The position numbers and the translations under genes were made by a program. Positions 42,934 to 52,290 of a DNA stretch of 64,000 nt are shown here, piece by piece. The stretch is from Flavobacterium bizetiae. Its GTDB lineage: Bacteria; Bacteroidota; Bacteroidia; Flavobacteriales; Flavobacteriaceae. Numbering within the stretch: the stretch's first letter is position 1; every line of letters starts with the position of its first letter. The stretch is taken from the NCBI RefSeq assembly GCF_902804475.1, contig NZ_CADCSU010000040.1:1-64000 (forward strand), read 5' to 3'. Below the pieces are notes generated by a model. That model ran no database searches, was not told the origin of the DNA, and worked only from the letters and a program-made list of their open reading frames with translations.

Positions 42934-43881
42934 TTACTTAGAGTACACTGCCTTTATTTTATCGACAATTACCTGCGCCAAACGTTCGTGGCTCTCAAAA
43001 GTCCAACCCGCGATATGAGGCGTAAGCAAAACGTTTTTAGCTTCTAAAAGATACTGAAAAGCTTCGGGTGTGTTTTTATCCTGAAACAAGGTTTCAAAAG
43101 ATAATTTCTCATACTCTAAAACATCCAGACCTGCTCCCAAAATCTTTTTTGACTTCATGGCTTCTACTAAATCTGCTGTAACAATATTTTTACCGCGCGA
43201 AGTATTTACAATCCAGAATGACTTTGCAAATGCATTTATAAAACTCGTGTTGACCATTTTGTCCGTTTCAGGAGTCCACGGAAGATGCAAACTCAAAACA
43301 TCGGCTTTTTGCTGCAATTCCTGTAATGAAACTTGTCTGGCATTTTCGTCGCCAATATTCTCTAAAATATCATGAAAGATCACGTCTACTTCAAAACCAC
43401 GAAGTTTTTTCGCGAAAGCTTTCCCCATATTTCCGTAACCAATAATCCCTACGGTTTTTCCGTCAAGTTCGTGACCGCGATTGCTTTCACGGTTCCAGTG
43501 TCCGGCTTTTATCTCGGCATCAGCCTGGTTTAGATTATTGAATAAAGATAAAATTACCCCCAATGAATGTTCTGCAACAGCGTTGCGATTACCTTCCGGA
43601 GCAGCAATTAAATGTATTCCCTTTGTTTCGGCATACTCACAATCGATACTTTCTAAACCCGCGCCAACTCTGGCAATAAACTGTAAATTGACCGCTTTAT
43701 CTAAAAAAGTTTTATCGATTTTAAAACGGCTTCGAATTACGATTCCGTTATAATCCTGAATTTTATTTTCGATTTCTTCCTTAGAAGATTTAAAATCGGC
43801 GTGGTTTTCAAAACCCGCTTCTTCTAGTTGTTGCCAAAGAATTGGGTTATTACTGTCGATATGCAGAATTTTTATGCTCAT
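42934..43881 (-). CDS. D-2-hydroxyacid dehydrogenase family protein
   Basis: A 315-residue NAD-dependent dehydrogenase like phosphoglycerate dehydrogenase without the regulatory ACT domain. Seen: the dinucleotide loop GIIGYGNMG (about 143-151), catalytic Arg in NTSRGKNI, Glu in GLDVLEYE and His in LLTPHIAGWT. It could be SerA-like or another 2-ketoacid reductase; no serC neighbour is present, so a serine role is unproven. A TATTTTTG box lies 21 bp before the start. Confidence 0.85.
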   Translation of the reverse strand: MSIKILHIDSNNPILWQQLEEAGFENHADFKSSKEEIENKIQDYNGIVIRSRFKIDKTFLDKAVNLQFIARVGAGLESIDCEYAETKGIHLIAAPEGNRNAVAEHSLGVILSLFNNLNQADAEIKAGHWNRESNRGHELDGKTVGIIGYGNMGKAFAKKLRGFEVDVIFHDILENIGDENARQVSLQELQQKADVLSLHLPWTPETDKMVNTSFINAFAKSFWIVNTSRGKNIVTADLVEAMKSKKILGAGLDVLEYEKLSFETLFQDKNTPEAFQYLLEAKNVLLTPHIAGWTFESHERLAQVIVDKIKAVYSK

Positions 43882-43902
43882 TGTAGTTGTTTTTTATTGG
43901 AA

Positions 43903-43910
43903 CAAAAATA
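43903..43910 (-). promoter_or_regulatory. TATTTTTG -7 box of the hydroxyacid dehydrogenase gene
   Basis: CAAAAATA on the plus strand, 21 bp before the start. Confidence 0.4.
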
Positions 43911-43990
43911 CGGCTAATTCTTTATATTTTTCTTCCATTACTGATGGAACAAAAATGTAAATCACCAAATCATATTCAAATCTTTTTTTA

Positions 43991-45520
43991 TTAGTCTAAA
44001 AGATAAGTAAAGGAATAAAACGCATATGGTGAATCGTATTTTATCACTCCAGTCGTTAGTTGACCATTTGATTCTGCCATTCTAAACTCAGTAAGAGCAG
44101 GATAACCCGGTGTTTGAAACTGACGAATTAGACGTCCTTCTTTACTGATCACGAAAATTGCCACGCTTTGTTTTTCATCTCCATTAGATTTTTCCGTTAA
44201 GTACAACCAAAACACAAAATCTCCATTGACGCGCTTAAATCCTTCTGCACTATTGATGTACGGGACTTCGTAATTATCCGGGAATACAAATTGTATTTGC
44301 CATAAAGCTGAATTATTTGAATTCGTTTTTTCGAATATTATTTTATTCGAAAACATTCCTTTTTGCTTAAAGTTATACGTTTCCTTTTTTACTTCGTCTT
44401 TATAAAATGTAACGGTCGACCATGTTTCTTCTTTTGCAGGTTCAGCAACAGATTCCTGAGTTTCTGTTGCAGAAGTTTCTGTTTCGCTTTCCTCTTCATC
44501 ACTTTCCTCAGGTGCCGATGGTCCGCGATAAACAGATTCATAAGGTTCTTTATCTGACTTGTCTGTAGTAACTTTTAAATCTGAGTTTACTGTAAATCTT
44601 TTATTTGTTGCATAATAGTAACCATCGGCACTGGTATTTTCTGTTCCTTCGATATACAAACCACCATCACTATTCAATTTTATTTTATCGATTTTGGTAT
44701 CTGCATACTGCTCAAAAACATTCACCTTTATAAGCTTAAGATTAGTGTCCAGTACTGCAACAAAAGGCATTTGCTCTATTTCAGACTTTCCAACCTGACC
44801 ATAAACAAAGATTTTACCTTTTAGATATTCAACATAAAAATTACCTGTTGGTATATATGAGATACCTTTTTCCTGAAAAGATTTTAGAAATAACGATTCC
44901 ATTGATTTACTAACCGTTTCATAACCTGAGTAAGTATTATTAAATTTTAGTTTATCGATATGATATTCTTTCAGGTTATAGCGCATTCTTCCTTCGCCAC
45001 TTTGTTCTTCAACGGACTGAGTTAAAGTTCGATCTTCTTTTTTGATAAATAATGTAAACCCGCCCCCATGATCTGTTTCAACCTGCGTGGTAAAAAGATC
45101 ATATTTTGTTCTAGGTTTTAATGCCAGTTTTTGCTTTTTTACTTCTTTCCCTTCTTTATCAAGTATTAAAACATAAGCAGCAGTATTGTTACGATTTTCA
45201 TCGCTTTCTTCGATAACGAAAAGCATATTTCCGTTGGATAACGCATGAACACCTTCAAGATATCCGGTTTTCATATCCCATTTATATTGCCATAATTCGG
45301 GCGAATTGTATTTTTTCGAAAAATGAATAACTGATTTAACTTTCAGTTTTTCATTGCCGGCGATCGGTTCATCCTTTTGATAGTTTTTGTCAATACTTAC
45401 AGGAATGGGCCTTTTTTCAGAGATTTCTCCATCATTTTGAGTGTTTTCTTTTTTACAGGAAATTTGAATTAGAATGAAAAAAAGTATTAAAGCGCGGGAA
45501 AGACCTATTTTATAGTTCAT
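43991..45520 (-). CDS. Large hypothetical lipoprotein
   Basis: A 509-residue protein from the ATG at 45520, which gives MNYKIGLSRALILFFILIQISCKKEN, a proper lipoprotein signal with Cys22. The 33 residues upstream in the open frame lack a lipid-box context and are less likely. The body shows repeated beta-strand patterns (GNMLFVIEESDENRN, GGLYIEGTENTSADG) as in beta-propellers, with an acidic Glu/Ser/Thr-rich linker (about 365-400) in the middle. No family recognised. Confidence 0.75.
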   Translation of the reverse strand: MNYKIGLSRALILFFILIQISCKKENTQNDGEISEKRPIPVSIDKNYQKDEPIAGNEKLKVKSVIHFSKKYNSPELWQYKWDMKTGYLEGVHALSNGNMLFVIEESDENRNNTAAYVLILDKEGKEVKKQKLALKPRTKYDLFTTQVETDHGGGFTLFIKKEDRTLTQSVEEQSGEGRMRYNLKEYHIDKLKFNNTYSGYETVSKSMESLFLKSFQEKGISYIPTGNFYVEYLKGKIFVYGQVGKSEIEQMPFVAVLDTNLKLIKVNVFEQYADTKIDKIKLNSDGGLYIEGTENTSADGYYYATNKRFTVNSDLKVTTDKSDKEPYESVYRGPSAPEESDEEESETETSATETQESVAEPAKEETWSTVTFYKDEVKKETYNFKQKGMFSNKIIFEKTNSNNSALWQIQFVFPDNYEVPYINSAEGFKRVNGDFVFWLYLTEKSNGDEKQSVAIFVISKEGRLIRQFQTPGYPALTEFRMAESNGQLTTGVIKYDSPYAFYSFTYLLD

Positions 45521-45686
45521 TAAGGTGGTTTTGGTTATTAAGAAGCACGAAAATACTATTATTTTTTTTAAGTTTTTTCTTAAATCAACAACGATTATAA
45601 AGCTTGTAAAAAGCATCAAAATTTATTGTAAGATGTTGTAAAGTCAAATAGAAACGCGCTGAATTTTTTATTGGTGAGATTTTTTT

Positions 45687-45694
45687 TAACTTTG
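45687..45694 (+). promoter_or_regulatory. TAACTTTG -7 box of nhaA
   Basis: TAnnTTTG match 55 bp before the nhaA ATG, after a T-run. Confidence 0.4.
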
Positions 45695-45749
45695 AATAAA
45701 TACAAATAGAGAAAATTTCTCTTTTTTAAATCTTCAGACCCCCTCCACA

Positions 45750-46898
45750 ATGAAACTAACCAAGACTTTTAAAGCCTTTTTTGAAAACGAAAAATCAGGA
45801 GGATTACTCTTACTATTTGTTACGATTATATCGCTATACCTTGCAAATTCTTCTTTTCAAGTACCTTATATTACCTTTTGGGAAAAAGATTTAGGCGGAC
45901 ATTCGATCACGCACTGGATCAATGACGGACTAATGACGATTTTCTTTTTATTGATTGGTCTGGAATTAGAGCGCGAAATATACCATGGCGAATTATCAAG
46001 CATAAAAAATGCTTCGTTGCCAATTATGGCTGCATTTGGCGGAATGCTGGTTCCTGCCGCTATTTTTCTGGCTTTAAATTTTGGAACTGCAACTCAAAAC
46101 GGAGCAGGAATTCCTATGGCGACTGATATCGCATTTGCTATTGGGATATTATCTCTTTTAGGGAAAAGAGTTCCGGCATCTTTAAAAGTATTTTTAACAG
46201 CTTTAGCTGTGATTGATGACTTGGGCGCTATTATCGTTATTGCGATTTTTTATACTACAACAATTGCTTTTGTAAACCTTGCCATTGCTTTAGGAATATG
46301 GGGTTTATTGTTTATTTTGAATCGAATGAAAGTTCAAAATCTGATTCCTTATTTAATTGGAGGAGTTGTCATGTGGTATTTTATGCTTAATTCAGGGGTT
46401 CATGCTACCATTACGGGTGTTATTCTGGCATTTGTAATTCCGTTTGGAGATGGCGGAGAAAAATCATCTTCATATAAACTACAGCACTTTTTACACAAAC
46501 CTGTTGCTTTTGTAATTTTACCGTTATTTGCTATTGCAAATACCTGCATTGCGATCGAGTCTGATTGGCATCAAGGGCTAAATCATCCTAATACATACGG
46601 TATTATTTTAGGATTAGTAATAGGAAAACCATTGGGGATTTTACTTTTTTCTTCGATTGGAGTTACTGCCGGATTGTGTGCTTTGCCTAAAAGTTTAAAA
46701 TGGGCACATATTCTAGGCGCAGGAATGTTAGGCGGAATAGGTTTTACAATGTCTATTTTCATCACACTCTTGGCTTTTAAAGATCCTGAGGTTATTGTAT
46801 TTTCTAAAATTGCCATTTTGATTGCATCGGTACTTTCCGGAATCTTTGGTTTTGTTTATTTAAAATTTATTCTGACACAAAACAAAAGCTCAAAATGA
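45750..46898 (+). CDS. nhaA: Na+/H+ antiporter NhaA
   Basis: Inner-membrane antiporter for sodium and pH balance, 382 residues with about eleven to twelve helices. The family signature residues are clear: MATDIAFAIGIL (helix IV) and ALAVIDDLGAIIVIA with the two aspartates of the ion site, plus LNSGVHATITGVILAF and the GAGMLGGIGFTMSIF end. The following gene starts at its stop codon (ATGA), so they are coupled. Confidence 0.95.
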   Translation: MKLTKTFKAFFENEKSGGLLLLFVTIISLYLANSSFQVPYITFWEKDLGGHSITHWINDGLMTIFFLLIGLELEREIYHGELSSIKNASLPIMAAFGGMLVPAAIFLALNFGTATQNGAGIPMATDIAFAIGILSLLGKRVPASLKVFLTALAVIDDLGAIIVIAIFYTTTIAFVNLAIALGIWGLLFILNRMKVQNLIPYLIGGVVMWYFMLNSGVHATITGVILAFVIPFGDGGEKSSSYKLQHFLHKPVAFVILPLFAIANTCIAIESDWHQGLNHPNTYGIILGLVIGKPLGILLFSSIGVTAGLCALPKSLKWAHILGAGMLGGIGFTMSIFITLLAFKDPEVIVFSKIAILIASVLSGIFGFVYLKFILTQNKSSK

Positions 46899-47437
46899 TG
46901 AATTATATCGCTAAACTTACGGTTATATTGGTCGCAATTTTGCTCATTTCATCTTGCAAAAAATCAGAAGCTGTTGTTGAGAAAAATAATTCTGAAACAA
47001 GAACTCTTAATAAAACCAGCGCGGATAGTGAATCTATTGAAGGACTATACGAAACACAAGCGGAACCGGACAATAGTAACGAGTGTGTGATGTCTATCGA
47101 AATTATCAAAGAAAAAAAGGGTTATTCTTATTTTCTTAAAACGAAACTTCGCCAGTTAAAAGGCATCGCCAATCTTACCGCGAACGAATCCGGAGAAAAA
47201 ATTCTTGTTTTAGAAGGTATCGAATGGGATGAATACGAGGGTGATATTAGCCGTGAAGAAGACAATGATTCTATCGCTGACTCTGAATCCAATTCTCAAC
47301 AGCCAGATATTCCAGTAGGAATTGGTGCCAGTTATACTAAAGACACGCTTACGATTCAGAATTATGGAAATGCTATGAATTCGTATACTAAGCTTTCAGA
47401 ATGTGGGAGGAAATATATACAGCTTATTAAGAAATAA
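46895..47437 (+). CDS. Hypothetical lipoprotein coupled to nhaA
   Basis: A 180-residue protein with a signal peptide and lipobox Cys21 (LISSCKKSE). An acidic middle (EGDISREEDNDSIADSES) and a C-terminal piece with strands such as DTLTIQNYGNAMNSY. Two ATGs stand in tandem at the start; either could serve. Overlap with the nhaA stop suggests coupling. Not recognised. Confidence 0.7.
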   Translation: MMNYIAKLTVILVAILLISSCKKSEAVVEKNNSETRTLNKTSADSESIEGLYETQAEPDNSNECVMSIEIIKEKKGYSYFLKTKLRQLKGIANLTANESGEKILVLEGIEWDEYEGDISREEDNDSIADSESNSQQPDIPVGIGASYTKDTLTIQNYGNAMNSYTKLSECGRKYIQLIKK

Positions 47438-47483
47438 ATTCCAATTTTTTAAAATTCCAAATTCCAACTGAATCCTTTGGCAA

Positions 47484-47888
47484 ATGAAGAGAATCCGTCA
47501 TATTTTATTTTTTTTTATATCATTAATTATTCTGCTTATTGGAATCATATTTTATCAAATAAAAACATACGCATCACCCGCCTATTCAATTTGCGCAATT
47601 CCAGTGCCTGCATTTTGCGGAAATCCTGATTCAACAGAAAATGAAACAAAGGGAAAAGAGATTTTTAATTCAAATTGTGCAGCGTGTCATAAAAAAAACT
47701 CAAGATCTACCGGACCTGCATTGTATCAAGTTGATTCATTAGTAATGAAAAAATGGTTAACAAATAAAAGAAACAAGATTGACAGTACTAAAATTGAACA
47801 ATTTGGAATTGATTATCATAGAATTAAATTTTCCAAAGTTTTAAATAAAAAAGATATAGGCGATTTAATTGAATATTGTCATAATTAA
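47484..47888 (+). CDS. Membrane-anchored monohaem c-type cytochrome
   Basis: A 134-residue protein with an N-terminal helix (about 8-26) and one CAACH haem site in NSNCAACHKKNSRSTGPAL (about 67-71). The second half ends KKDIGDLIEYCHN, like other small cytochromes, but the residue expected as Met ligand is not seen: the stretch is DYHRIKFSK, with a His nearby. Two more cysteines (SICAIPVPAFC) lie just after the helix. It likely faces the periplasm. Partner unknown. Confidence 0.8.
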   Translation: MKRIRHILFFFISLIILLIGIIFYQIKTYASPAYSICAIPVPAFCGNPDSTENETKGKEIFNSNCAACHKKNSRSTGPALYQVDSLVMKKWLTNKRNKIDSTKIEQFGIDYHRIKFSKVLNKKDIGDLIEYCHN

Positions 47889-48018
47889 TAAACTCCAATT
47901 ATTCCACAACTAGATTTCTTTCAATCTTTGATGAGTTACTTGTGTGACTTCTCCTCCGTCGAAGTTACAAACTAAATCAATAACACTTTTAAACAAAAAA
48001 TCCCAAACCCCAACAAGT

Positions 48019-48052
48019 TGGAATTTGGAATTTTATCCCGAAGCTTCGGGAT
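48019..48052. repeat. Dispersed spacer repeat with an 18-bp palindrome
   Basis: Reads TTGGAATTTGGAATTTTATC then the palindrome ATCCCGAAGCTTCGGGAT (48035-48052). A reverse-orientation copy with a few changes is at 39087-39120. It is close to the end of proC and could terminate it. Confidence 0.75.
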
Positions 48053-48068
48053 TGTAATTTATTAAATT

Positions 48069-48845
48069 TTATCCTTTGATTTGTTTCAAAGAAGTTTTAA
48101 TTCCTTTTATTAAAGATGAACTGAAACCATTGTGTTCCATTTCGTTCAAACCAACGATTGTACAGCCCTGAGGCGTCGTTACACGATCGATTAATTGTTC
48201 CGGATGTACTTTCTCCTCTAACAACATTTTAGCCGCTCCTTTTACGGTTTGTGCTGCGATGGCTAATGCAGTTTGAGAATCAAAACCTATTTCGATTCCG
48301 GCTTGCATCGAAGCGCGAATATATCTTAAAGCATAAGCTGTTCCGCATGCTCCAAGAACTGTTGCTGCATCCATTAACTTTTCGTCGATTACAGGTGCTG
48401 TTCCCAAATCCTGAAACAAGTCAACAATTGGCAATGCTTTTTCTCTGTCCTTTTCAGGGAAAGAAATACAGGTTGCCGATTCGCCAAACTGCGCTGCGAT
48501 ATTAGGCATAATACGCACTACCGGAAAAGTACCGTTTGTTTTTTCCTGAAGCACATCCAAAGATAAACCACTCACTGCCGAAGCAATAGTTTTTCCCGGA
48601 ATTGCTGATAAAATTTCGGCAAAAACAGTATCAACCTGATAAGGCTTTATGGTTAAAATTACGACATCGGCCTCTTGAATATTATGTTTATTATCTGATG
48701 AAACCGTGATTCCGTATTCTGATAAATATTGAATACTCGCGATATTTCTTCTGGTAACGGTAACCTGATTATTTTTTGAGAATTTAGCAATTCCCAAGGC
48801 TATAGAAACCCCAAGATTTCCTCCTCCTATGATATGTACTTTCAT
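48069..48845 (-). CDS. proC: Pyrroline-5-carboxylate reductase
   Basis: Last step of proline synthesis, 258 residues. VHIIGGGNLGVSIALGI is the NAD(P) loop; VVILTIKPYQ and IPGKTIASAVSGLSLD follow; the ProC signature is in GACGTAYALRYIRA and RVTTPQGCTIVGLNEME (catalytic region). Slightly shorter than the ~270 norm but complete. Confidence 0.93.
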   Translation of the reverse strand: MKVHIIGGGNLGVSIALGIAKFSKNNQVTVTRRNIASIQYLSEYGITVSSDNKHNIQEADVVILTIKPYQVDTVFAEILSAIPGKTIASAVSGLSLDVLQEKTNGTFPVVRIMPNIAAQFGESATCISFPEKDREKALPIVDLFQDLGTAPVIDEKLMDAATVLGACGTAYALRYIRASMQAGIEIGFDSQTALAIAAQTVKGAAKMLLEEKVHPEQLIDRVTTPQGCTIVGLNEMEHNGFSSSLIKGIKTSLKQIKG

Positions 48846-48945
48846 TGCTTATTTATTGGCTGGTTAATAGCGAATTTTTCAGCCACAAATTACACAGATT
48901 TTACAGATCTTAAATCACTGCATTCTATTAATTTGTTGCAAAAAC

Positions 48946-50295
48946 TTAGAAACCAAGAATCAATTTGGCTACTCCAAAGTAGAGCATAATTCCAAATACA
49001 TCATTGGTTGTGGTAATAAACGGACCAGTTGCAATTGCGGGGTCAATTTTATTTTTATGTAAAAACAGCGGTACCAAAGTTCCTAATGTCGCAGCAAATA
49101 AGATTACTACAATCATCGAAATAGAAATCGCGATTCCCACTAAATATTGTTGGTACATTACAGAATGATACGCCAATAAAAGCAATGAAATAATAGTTCC
49201 TGAAATCATCGAAACGCTTATCTCTTTACTAAAATAACCTCTGCTAAATTCTTTTAATGTTCCGTTTGCCAAACCCTGCACCACAATTGCCGATGCCTGA
49301 ACTCCAATATTTCCTGCAGTTGCAGAAAGTAACGGAACGAAAATAATTAAGGTTGAATATTTTTGAAAGGTAGCCTCGTTTCCTTTTAGAACAAATGATG
49401 CTACAATTTCGATTACCATTCCTATTAAAAGCCACGGCAAACGTGCTTTTGTAAGTTCAAGAACACTATCGTTTGATTCTACGTCTTGCGTAATACCCGC
49501 TGCTAATTGGTAATCCTTATCTGCTTCGTCCTTGATTACGTCTACGATATCATCGATGGTAATTCTTCCTACCAATCGTCCTAATTCATCTACCACCGGA
49601 ATGGCCTCTAAATCGTATTTTTGCATGATACGTGCTACCTCAACATCTTCGGTATCTACGTTTACAAAGTTTAATTTTCGAATATAAATATCAGAGATCT
49701 GTGTTTTGGTCGAAGTGGTTAGTAAATCTTTTAATGACAATCTTCCTTTAAGGCGATTTTCATCATCAACTACATAAATAGAATGTACTCTGGAAACGTT
49801 TTCTGCCTGAATACGCATTTCTTTCACACAAGTTAATACATTCCAGTTTTCGTTGACTTTCACCAACTCTTTCCCCATCAAACCACCGGCAGAATTTTCG
49901 TCGTAACGCAACAAATCGACAATGTCTTTTGCGTGTTCAACGTCATTAAGTTCTGAGATTACCTCCGCTTTTATTTCTTGCGAAAGTTCACCAATAATAT
50001 CCGCCGCGTCATTGGTTTCAAGCTCATCAAGCTCTTCTGCAATTTCTTTAGGCGAAAGTCGGCTTAAGATATTTTCACGCAAGTCATCCTCTAGTTCCAG
50101 AAGAATTTCTGCCGTTTTATCACTATCTAAAACCTTAAAAATATAAGTTGCCTCGTCGAAATCCAGCTCATCCAGGATTTCGGCGATATCAGCGTGGTGC
50201 AGGTCATTAAGTAAAACTTCAAGTTCTTTGTCGTTTTTGCTAACGATATGTTCCTCTAACTGGTGGATTAATTCTTTGCTAACTTTGAACTCCAT
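48946..50295 (-). CDS. mgtE: Magnesium transporter MgtE
   Basis: A 449-residue channel-type transporter with the soluble N-domain of alpha-superhelix (about 10-125), two CBS domains (about 130-255, with [20 protein letters not shown] and [20 protein letters not shown]) and five helices. The [19 protein letters not shown] motif carries the conserved Asp of the pore. It overlaps rsmA by 17 bp, so they are co-transcribed. Confidence 0.95.
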   Translation of the reverse strand: MEFKVSKELIHQLEEHIVSKNDKELEVLLNDLHHADIAEILDELDFDEATYIFKVLDSDKTAEILLELEDDLRENILSRLSPKEIAEELDELETNDAADIIGELSQEIKAEVISELNDVEHAKDIVDLLRYDENSAGGLMGKELVKVNENWNVLTCVKEMRIQAENVSRVHSIYVVDDENRLKGRLSLKDLLTTSTKTQISDIYIRKLNFVNVDTEDVEVARIMQKYDLEAIPVVDELGRLVGRITIDDIVDVIKDEADKDYQLAAGITQDVESNDSVLELTKARLPWLLIGMVIEIVASFVLKGNEATFQKYSTLIIFVPLLSATAGNIGVQASAIVVQGLANGTLKEFSRGYFSKEISVSMISGTIISLLLLAYHSVMYQQYLVGIAISISMIVVILFAATLGTLVPLFLHKNKIDPAIATGPFITTTNDVFGIMLYFGVAKLILGF

Positions 50296-51064
50296 CGGCT
50301 TCTATTTTTTGAGTCAGAACAATAAATTCGTCTACGCTAAGCTGCTCAGGACGTTTATCAAAGATAATGTCTAATCGCAATTCATCAGATAAATTTAATG
50401 TTTTCAAACTGTTACGTAATGTTTTTCGTCTTTGCTGAAAAGCCGTTTTTACTACTGTAAAAAACAACCTTTCTCCGCACGGAAGGCTATAATCTTCCTT
50501 TCGGGTCATTTTCATCACACCCGACTTGACCTTGGGCGGAGGAATAAAGACGTTTTCATCTACGGTAAACAGATACTCTGTATCATAGAAAGCCTGAGCC
50601 AGTACGGATAAAATTCCGTATGCTTTTGAGCCTTTTTTCTCGCATATTCTTTCAGCAACTTCTTTTTGAAACATCCCCGAAAATTCCGGAATCTGATGTT
50701 TGAATTCTAAAGTCCTGAAAACAATTTGCGTCGAAATATTATAAGGGAAATTTCCAATAATAGCGAATTGTTTATTTTCGTAAACCTCGTTTATATTGTA
50801 TTTCAGGAAATCCTGAGAGATAATTTTATCTTTTAGTTTTGGATAATTTTCACCCAAATACACCACAGATTCCCCATCGATCTCGATCACGTGCGTGTTA
50901 ATTGGTTTGTCAAGCAAATACTTAGTCAACACACCCATCCCCGGTCCTATCTCTAAAACCTCATCGTATCCTTTTAAACTTAAAGTATCTGCAATTGCTT
51001 TTGCGATGCTTTCGTCTTTCAGGAAATGTTGTCCTAAATGTTTTTTAGCTTTTACTTTTTCCAT
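50279..51064 (-). CDS. rsmA: 16S rRNA dimethyladenosine transferase
   Basis: Methylates the two adenines in the 3' hairpin of 16S rRNA. 261 residues. [11 protein letters not shown] (6-16) is the family start; SAM site [16 protein letters not shown]; the NFPYNIST motif (106-113) is the catalytic N-P-Y; the C-terminal HQRRKT-like [13 protein letters not shown] follows. It overlaps mgtE, a pairing found in related genomes. Confidence 0.96.
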   Translation of the reverse strand: MEKVKAKKHLGQHFLKDESIAKAIADTLSLKGYDEVLEIGPGMGVLTKYLLDKPINTHVIEIDGESVVYLGENYPKLKDKIISQDFLKYNINEVYENKQFAIIGNFPYNISTQIVFRTLEFKHQIPEFSGMFQKEVAERICEKKGSKAYGILSVLAQAFYDTEYLFTVDENVFIPPPKVKSGVMKMTRKEDYSLPCGERLFFTVVKTAFQQRRKTLRNSLKTLNLSDELRLDIIFDKRPEQLSVDEFIVLTQKIEADGVQS

Positions 51065-51126
51065 TTTTTTAGATTCTTAGATCCTTAGACCTCTTAGATT
51101 GTTAGATTTTCAAAATATCGAATAAT
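51065..51126. repeat. Short-period CTTAGAT/TTAGATT spacer repeat
   Basis: The spacer ahead of rsmA is made of TTAGATTCTTAGATCC words. Related words occur at 51791-51815, 52147-52190, 37500-37535 and 37945-37985. Confidence 0.6.
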
Positions 51127-51603
51127 CTATTTCTTATTTATTTCTCGAAGCTGTTGAACATCCAATAAATCTTTTGCTCTATTTGCTTTAATTTTACTTG
51201 TAATCAAATCTTCTAAAGACAAAACATTCCACTTTAAAAATGTTTTATCATTAACTGTGGTTTCCTCACTATCTCTATAAGCTTCATCAAAACTTTTATT
51301 TACTGAAAACTTGGTAATTAATTCTAAATCCAAATCTACAGGAGAAAATTTGATTGATATATTTTGTTGTTCTTGCTTTACATTTTCAGGAAAATCATCA
51401 ATTTCATACCCCATTTCATTAAAAACCATCACTAGCTTTTTAAAATTTCCCTCTGTTGTTTCTATCCAAAAATCAACATCAGCTGAATGTCTTTGATATC
51501 CATGAAAATTAACAGCTCCTCCGCCAACCATTAACATCCGAACTTTATATTTGTTCGCTAAAGCTATAAACTGATCAATATTCTGATCCCACAATTTTGA
51601 CAT
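51127..51603 (-). CDS. Nucleotidyltransferase-fold protein (DUF6036/AbiEii-like)
   Basis: A 158-residue protein with the nucleotidyltransferase signature MLMVGGGAVNFHGYQRHSAD, in which GG, His40, Asp42 and Asp44 (RHSADVDFW) are in the usual spacing. C-terminal ILSLEDLITSKIKANRAKDLLDV resembles the AbiEii/MenT-like helical end. It begins 1 bp after the stop of a 61-residue basic gene. Such pairs are often toxin-antitoxin systems, where the transferase modifies tRNA or protein. Which partner is toxic is not clear. Confidence 0.7.
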   Translation of the reverse strand: MSKLWDQNIDQFIALANKYKVRMLMVGGGAVNFHGYQRHSADVDFWIETTEGNFKKLVMVFNEMGYEIDDFPENVKQEQQNISIKFSPVDLDLELITKFSVNKSFDEAYRDSEETTVNDKTFLKWNVLSLEDLITSKIKANRAKDLLDVQQLREINKK

Positions 51604-51604
51604 C

Positions 51605-51790
51605 TTATTTTGTTTTTATTACAATTATAAAATTGTCTTTGTTTTTATCCACTTTATTCTTCACGGGAAACCTGCTCATTCTTTCGCTTAAGCGTAAAAA
51701 ACTATAAAATCTTTCCGTTTTAGACAACTTCAAAAAATCTTCTTGTTGTTGCTTATTACTTTCTTCTTTAGTTTGAAATCGAACTTCCAT
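51605..51790 (-). CDS. Small basic protein paired with the nucleotidyltransferase
   Basis: A 61-residue Lys/Arg-rich protein (KTERFYSFLRLSERMSRFPV) whose stop lies 1 bp before the transferase start. Not recognised; the tight spacing and matched strand make it a likely partner or antitoxin. It shows no DNA-binding motif that I can identify. Confidence 0.55.
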   Translation of the reverse strand: MEVRFQTKEESNKQQQEDFLKLSKTERFYSFLRLSERMSRFPVKNKVDKNKDNFIIVIKTK

Positions 51791-51834
51791 AATTTCTTTT
51801 TTTAGATTCTTAGATTTCCAGACTAAAAGTCTCT

Positions 51835-52146
51835 TTAATGATCTGAAATTAATTCTAACTCTGTTCTGAAAGAAAGCAATTTATCAGCAAATAATGCCAA
51901 AGCTTCCTGATGAAATTTTGGTTCATCTTCGATATAATATCTTTCTAAAGTTTCTTTGCTATCCGTAACATACTGAACGGAATAAGTGATACCTCCCATT
52001 TCTTCTTCAATCATAACTCGTACGATTCTTGCCGAAGAAAATTTTTGCGTTGCCAGAATTTCCGGTATGTGTTTTTCCTGCATCCACTTTAGCCATTGGT
52101 CTTTAACGCTTTCGTGTATATTGGTAGTAACGTTGTAAATAATCAT
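51835..52146 (-). CDS. DUF4286 family protein
   Basis: A 103-residue protein of a family common in Bacteroidota; start MIIYNVTTNIHESVKDQWLKW and YSVQYVTDSKETLERYY are typical. The fold is probably a dimeric ferredoxin-like barrel, as in antibiotic-biosynthesis monooxygenase-type proteins (inference). No catalytic residue can be named. It lies in a row with rsmA on the same strand, separated by repeat DNA. Confidence 0.8.
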   Translation of the reverse strand: MIIYNVTTNIHESVKDQWLKWMQEKHIPEILATQKFSSARIVRVMIEEEMGGITYSVQYVTDSKETLERYYIEDEPKFHQEALALFADKLLSFRTELELISDH

Positions 52147-52290
52147 TTTTTTCTAAGGTTCTGAGATGCTGAGATTCTAAGGTTCTGAGTTTTATTTACC
52201 AGACTCTTAAAAGCAAATCATCGTATTATTAATTCTTTGTTTATTTGTTAATTCGGTTAAACGGTTAAACAAATAACCAGTTAAACCAAA

